Shown here: one piece after another, positions 60,667 through 64,000 of the stretch
Layout of the letters: each line of letters begins with the position of its first letter
How positions within the stretch are numbered: position 1 is the stretch's first letter
Source of the DNA: Magnolia sinica
Taxonomy: Eukaryota; Streptophyta; Magnoliopsida; Magnoliales; Magnoliaceae
Direction: 5' to 3'
Assembly: GCF_029962835.1 (NCBI RefSeq)
Contig: NC_080574.1
Location: 41,346,501-41,410,500, forward strand
Length of the DNA: 64,000 bases
The notes under the pieces: generated by a model
Told to the model about the DNA's origin: nothing
Database searches by the model: none
The model's input: only the letters and a program-made list of their open reading frames with translations
Translations under genes and position numbers: made by a program

Positions 60667-61540
60667 TCAAACAAATATATCCCCAAACACTTCCTTGTTC
60701 CAGATCTTCAATTCATTCTTAACCTTCTTTAGTTTGATGAGGAGATTCTCCATAGGATCCAGTGAGTTTTCCGACTCCCAGGATATTTTCACAACTTGCT
60801 GGAATGACTCATGTTGGACCCACATCATTTGGAATCGAAGAGGCTTGGGGCTAGTGAAAAACTGCCTCAGAAGGACCAATAATAACGGGGCATGATCGGA
60901 GTTGGAACGGGGGAGATGATACACCTAGAAGTTAGGGAAGGAGGTGTTCCAAAGGTCATTCATTAACACCCTGTCCAACTAGCCCACACCTTGGCTGGGC
61001 CCTGTTGATTATTGCACCAGGTGAAACGATTGCCAATAAAACCTACATCTAGCAGACCTGCGTTATTAATTACTTCTGTGAACTCCCTAGAGCTGCCACT
61101 ATATTGAATTCTACAGCTCCTTCTCTCCGACGCTTCCACAACTGTATTAAAATTGCTGTGTATTACCCATGGGCCCTGAACAGCTCTTGATAGTGTAGCC
61201 ATTTCCTCCCAAAGAAGCCTTCGCTGAAGCCAAGCACATTTTGCATACACAACTATAGAATTACTGGAATTTGGAGAGGTCACAAAATAACTGAAAGAGA
61301 GATGGCCTGACTGGAATTTGACCATATCAAGATGTCTAGAAAATTTTTGCTGAATACCCAAACCTTACCTCCCTCCTCGCCATTAGAGAAAGAGGAGTGG
61401 AAACCCAATTCGTGCCCAATCTCCACTCTTTTAGATTCCCTGATCATAGGCTCAAGAATAGCCAAAACCCATGGATTATGGGAATGGATCAGACTCTTAA
61501 GAGTCCTGATCTTGGATAGATTACCTACACCTTAGGCATT
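60667..61540 (-). pseudogene. LINE apurinic-like endonuclease domain
   Basis: Minus-strand pieces 61465-61280 (MAILEPMIRESKRVEIGHEL), 61361-60963 (IVVYAKCAWLQRRLLWEEM, GPWVIHSNFNTVVEASERR, GLLDVGFIGNRFTWCNNQQG) and 60924-60667 (LPRSNSDHAPLLLVLL) give the exonuclease-endonuclease-phosphatase fold in order, including the C-terminal SDH. The GDFN motif appears as HSNFN, so a catalytic Asp is lost. Frame breaks separate the pieces. Confidence 0.88.
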
Positions 61541-62863
61541 CCATAGTAGGAATTTATCCAATATGTGGAACCCCTGAGATCACGGCCCTTCTTTGAAGGC
61601 GTCTTAATCTAGAAATCCATTCTGCCCTGGAGGAGATGTTATCGGATTTATTTTGAGCTAGCTTGATACCTTTCTTCCTCACAATGATCTTCTTAGGCCA
61701 ACTATCATCTGTAATTGGGATAGTTTTCTCCATCGAATTCCCTTGTCTTTCTTCAAAAGCTTAGACCTCTCCTACTACCTCTGCCTGACTGTTCTGCTCA
61801 TGAGAAACAACTGACTGCTGGCACCTATTTTACCATTATCGAAGCTTGACATACCCTTACTTCTATCTGTCCCTGCTTTGAAAAAGTATGGGGACAAATC
61901 CACTTCTAGGCTAGCTCCCCTAATAGGGTTCTCCTCTGAGTGGAGAGTAGGGGAGGATGGGGAGGAACATGGAGAAAAACCTATTGAAGAGTTTGAACCA
62001 GTAGGGGAGATATCTTCCCTATCTACATCTCTCAGAGAAGAGGATAGGGGGAGACAACCCACCGATCTCGATCTGATTGTCCCCCCACCCCCTAGAGTCT
62101 CTTGTCTAGGTAACCCCACAGATTTGCTTGCTAGCAAGTTGGCATTCAATATGGAAAAAAACTAAAGAGGATTACTTACAGGGATGTGAGAAAAGCGAGG
62201 CGTAGAAGCCTTAGTTTGTAGAATTCTGCCTTGTTGATTAGTTGTTACTTGTATCTCTTTGGCCCTCGAACTACCAAGTTGAGGATCTCCATAGGATTTG
62301 CACTCCAGTTGGAGGATCGAAGGAGATTGTACCATCTGTTTTCTACTCCCAATGGAATTGGGAACAATTTTCATCGGGGATGCCAGACTTCTGATTGCAC
62401 TAGCCAATGCTAAGCTACTCCCTCCCGGGCTCCATTATGAGAGAGGGACTCAGAGAAGTAACATAGCTTCGTTGTGGTGAACTATCGGAGTCTGGGGGAG
62501 CGCTTGAGTAGGCAAGATCTCTCTTATTACCAAATTGGCATTGAGAGATGTAGCTGTAAATGTAGTCTTGGACAAGCCTTTTGTTACATTGAAACAAACA
62601 CCTGGGGTGCAAGTTTGAGTGACCACTGCAATCTCTCGCAGACCCGTTTGCCTATTGATTGCTGGATTGGGTGTGAATCTCTCCTCCACCTATTGTTTTG
62701 TACTAAGATGGCCAGATCTAACAGGCTATTTTCCAGAGGACCCTTCCCACATTCCTGACTCCATGACTGTGTGCATTGAAAACTCATCACCTTCTACTTT
62801 TAATTTCAACACCCGATGTAGCTCCACCCCTAGGGTCATGAGAACCTTAACTTGAGCGAATCC

Positions 62864-63442
62864 CTAGAATTGCCTGAATCGACTATTCGGGTTCATATCG
62901 ACTAGCTTCTCAAAGTAATTAGGCAGGTCCATGATTGCTAACCATGCATGAGATGGGATTCCAAATAATCGAATCCACACCCCTCCGCCCACTCGAGCCT
63001 CTGGTGGCGACCACGTGGAAACCGAGTTCAGCCCCATCTTCTGGTGAAGATCCGAGTCTTCAAAAAATTGAGAGAATTCTTCTTTTAATTTGAACGTGAT
63101 AAGTATTAGCATTGCTGATAATCTGACCACCTCTATCGCTAAAGCTACGAAATTGGAGGCCATGATGACCTTAATCGGATGAAGGATGGATAGTCTTGGG
63201 TCTGACATAGTGCCAATCAGGCCTAACTTGAGTTCCTCTCTCTTCCTTGCTACAGCGCCAGGGTCCGCTACTGTGGTAAAATCTTCCTCGGCGGCCCCCT
63301 GATATTTTGAAGCAACTCTGCTTGAAGCAACCTTTGCCACATAGGTGGGGTTAGAGGAAGAAGGAAATGTGACCGAATCCTCTCTGAGATTTATGGGCTT
63401 AGCTGTGGAAGGAACTCTGGGTTTTACAAAGTTAACTATCAC
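62864..63442 (-). pseudogene. LINE ORF1 (DUF4283-like)
   Basis: A 192-codon open frame containing LKEEFSQFFEDSDLHQKM and SVSTWSPPEARVGGGVW, then IRLFGIPSHAW and YFEKLVDMN. The 'VWIRLFGIPSHAW' motif is typical of DUF4283-type ORF1 proteins of plant LINEs, thought to bind the RNA. The frame stops at 62864. Remains of the C-terminal part continue in other frames to about 61800. No zinc knuckle was identified. Confidence 0.8.
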
Positions 63443-63471
63443 TACCCTCCCATATATTTTCCGACCATTGA

Positions 63472-64000
63472 TGTAACGTCTCGAAAAAATCTGTACAAAG
63501 ACCCGAGGACCACCTCAGGTAGAAATCATTAAGGACCAAATCCTTTAGAAATTAGACGTGAATTAACTAAGTGCTAAACTACATTATTTGTGAAATTAGC
63601 CCTAATCACTTTAAATACGTTCTATAAGACCCAAAATGAGTAGAACTGTTAATACTACATTGCTTAAAAACTTAGGATCCATCTCAAAACCCAGTTGCTC
63701 TTGGGAGCACCATGAAATTCCGTATCGGACCTGGACCGTGCATCGAAAGTCCGATTACCCCAAAACTATATAGTTATGACCGCCTTACTAGACTTGACAA
63801 CCACCTCAGAAATCAAGTCCAGATAGTATCTAGAAACACATAACTTGAACACGGAGCGAGGTGTGTGGGAAACGCGAATATCCTTAGGAAACGAACTGAA
63901 ACTTAAGTGAATTGAGTTGTTTGCTTACAGGACAAATCTAAGGCTTCAGACCGTCAGATTCTGACCCAACTACACCCTCGGATCAGGAAAAATTTTCAAC
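63472..64000. mobile_element. Start of an LTR-like sequence, cut by the window end
   Basis: The LINE homology stops at 63471 and a new sequence starts TGTAACGTCTCG, a common type of Gypsy LTR start. No end, duplication or coding motif is in the window, so the class is inferred from the start only. Confidence 0.5.

Larger units (their letters stand above)
59212..63471 (-). mobile_element. LINE (L1-type), 5' part
   Basis: The upstream part of the split LINE, read on the minus strand: ORF1 (63442-62864 and decayed continuation to about 61800), endonuclease (about 61540-60880) and RT (about 60600-59212). Stops and frameshifts are frequent. The 5' end is cut at 63471, where an LTR-like sequence begins, so the LINE's own 5' end and target duplication are not seen. 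Confidence 0.88.

Overview
The window looks like repeat-dense nuclear DNA of a flowering plant. The evidence is plant-type exons with GT..AG borders, a Del/Tekay-like Gypsy chromovirus, a plant L1-type LINE with a C-terminal RNase H, CACTA transposon ends, and many copies of a small inverted-repeat element with the theme 'gtgggccccaccatgatgtatg'. I associate that last repeat with magnoliid-type genomes from memory only, so I do not name a species. I see no intact host gene, no rRNA or tRNA gene and no CRISPR array. Almost every coding stretch is a transposon remnant or a short piece of a host gene carried by a transposon.

Layout. 1-480 is a decayed LINE reverse-transcriptase piece. 500-6953 is mostly non-coding, with a perfect 37-bp inverted repeat (588-809). 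It ends in a CACTA terminus (6503-6953) next to exons of a GSK3/Shaggy-type kinase (5534-5822) and a TFIIS N-domain-like protein (6073-6504). 7000-8900 holds microsatellite-bordered small elements and a foldback repeat. 9079-12551 is a probable second CACTA element carrying antisense pieces of the ADP-glucose pyrophosphorylase large subunit and of alpha-COP. 12573-13460 holds a 220-bp tandem duplication and a hAT-like element with an 8-bp duplication. 13763-23935 is a roughly 10-kb unit with degenerate inverted ends rich in an 'acaaccacgaccc' minisatellite. It contains several small inverted-repeat elements and a 4.6-kb candidate solo LTR with a 5-bp duplication. 24000-27200 is non-coding with small elements.

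27203-63471 is the main object. A minus-strand LINE (ORF1, endonuclease, RT, zinc finger, RNase H, poly-A) is split at the RT C-terminal side by a 29,992-bp insertion (29217-59208). The insertion begins CACTA, ends TAGTG, has 'gacggtc' subterminal repeats at both ends and is flanked by a 3-bp direct repeat CAC. Removing it rejoins the LINE reading frame. Inside it lie an AT-rich satellite of about 154 bp, a complete 13.0-kb Gypsy element (LTRs of 4.0 and 4.1 kb, duplication TGTAG), many small elements, an unidentified CT-rich promoter-like region with a first exon, an unidentified acidic exon, two exons of the 26S proteasome ATPase RPT1, a 167-bp tandem duplication, and a 4.6-kb telomere-like array built of units of about 240 bp. 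No CACTA transposase is visible, so the element would have to be mobilised in trans. A further LTR-like start at 63472 runs off the window.

How the parts relate. Three CACTA-type termini in one window each lie beside pieces of unrelated host genes, which is the signature of gene-fragment-capturing (Pack-CACTA-like) transposons. The nesting order is LINE first, then the 30-kb CACTA element, then the Gypsy element inside it.
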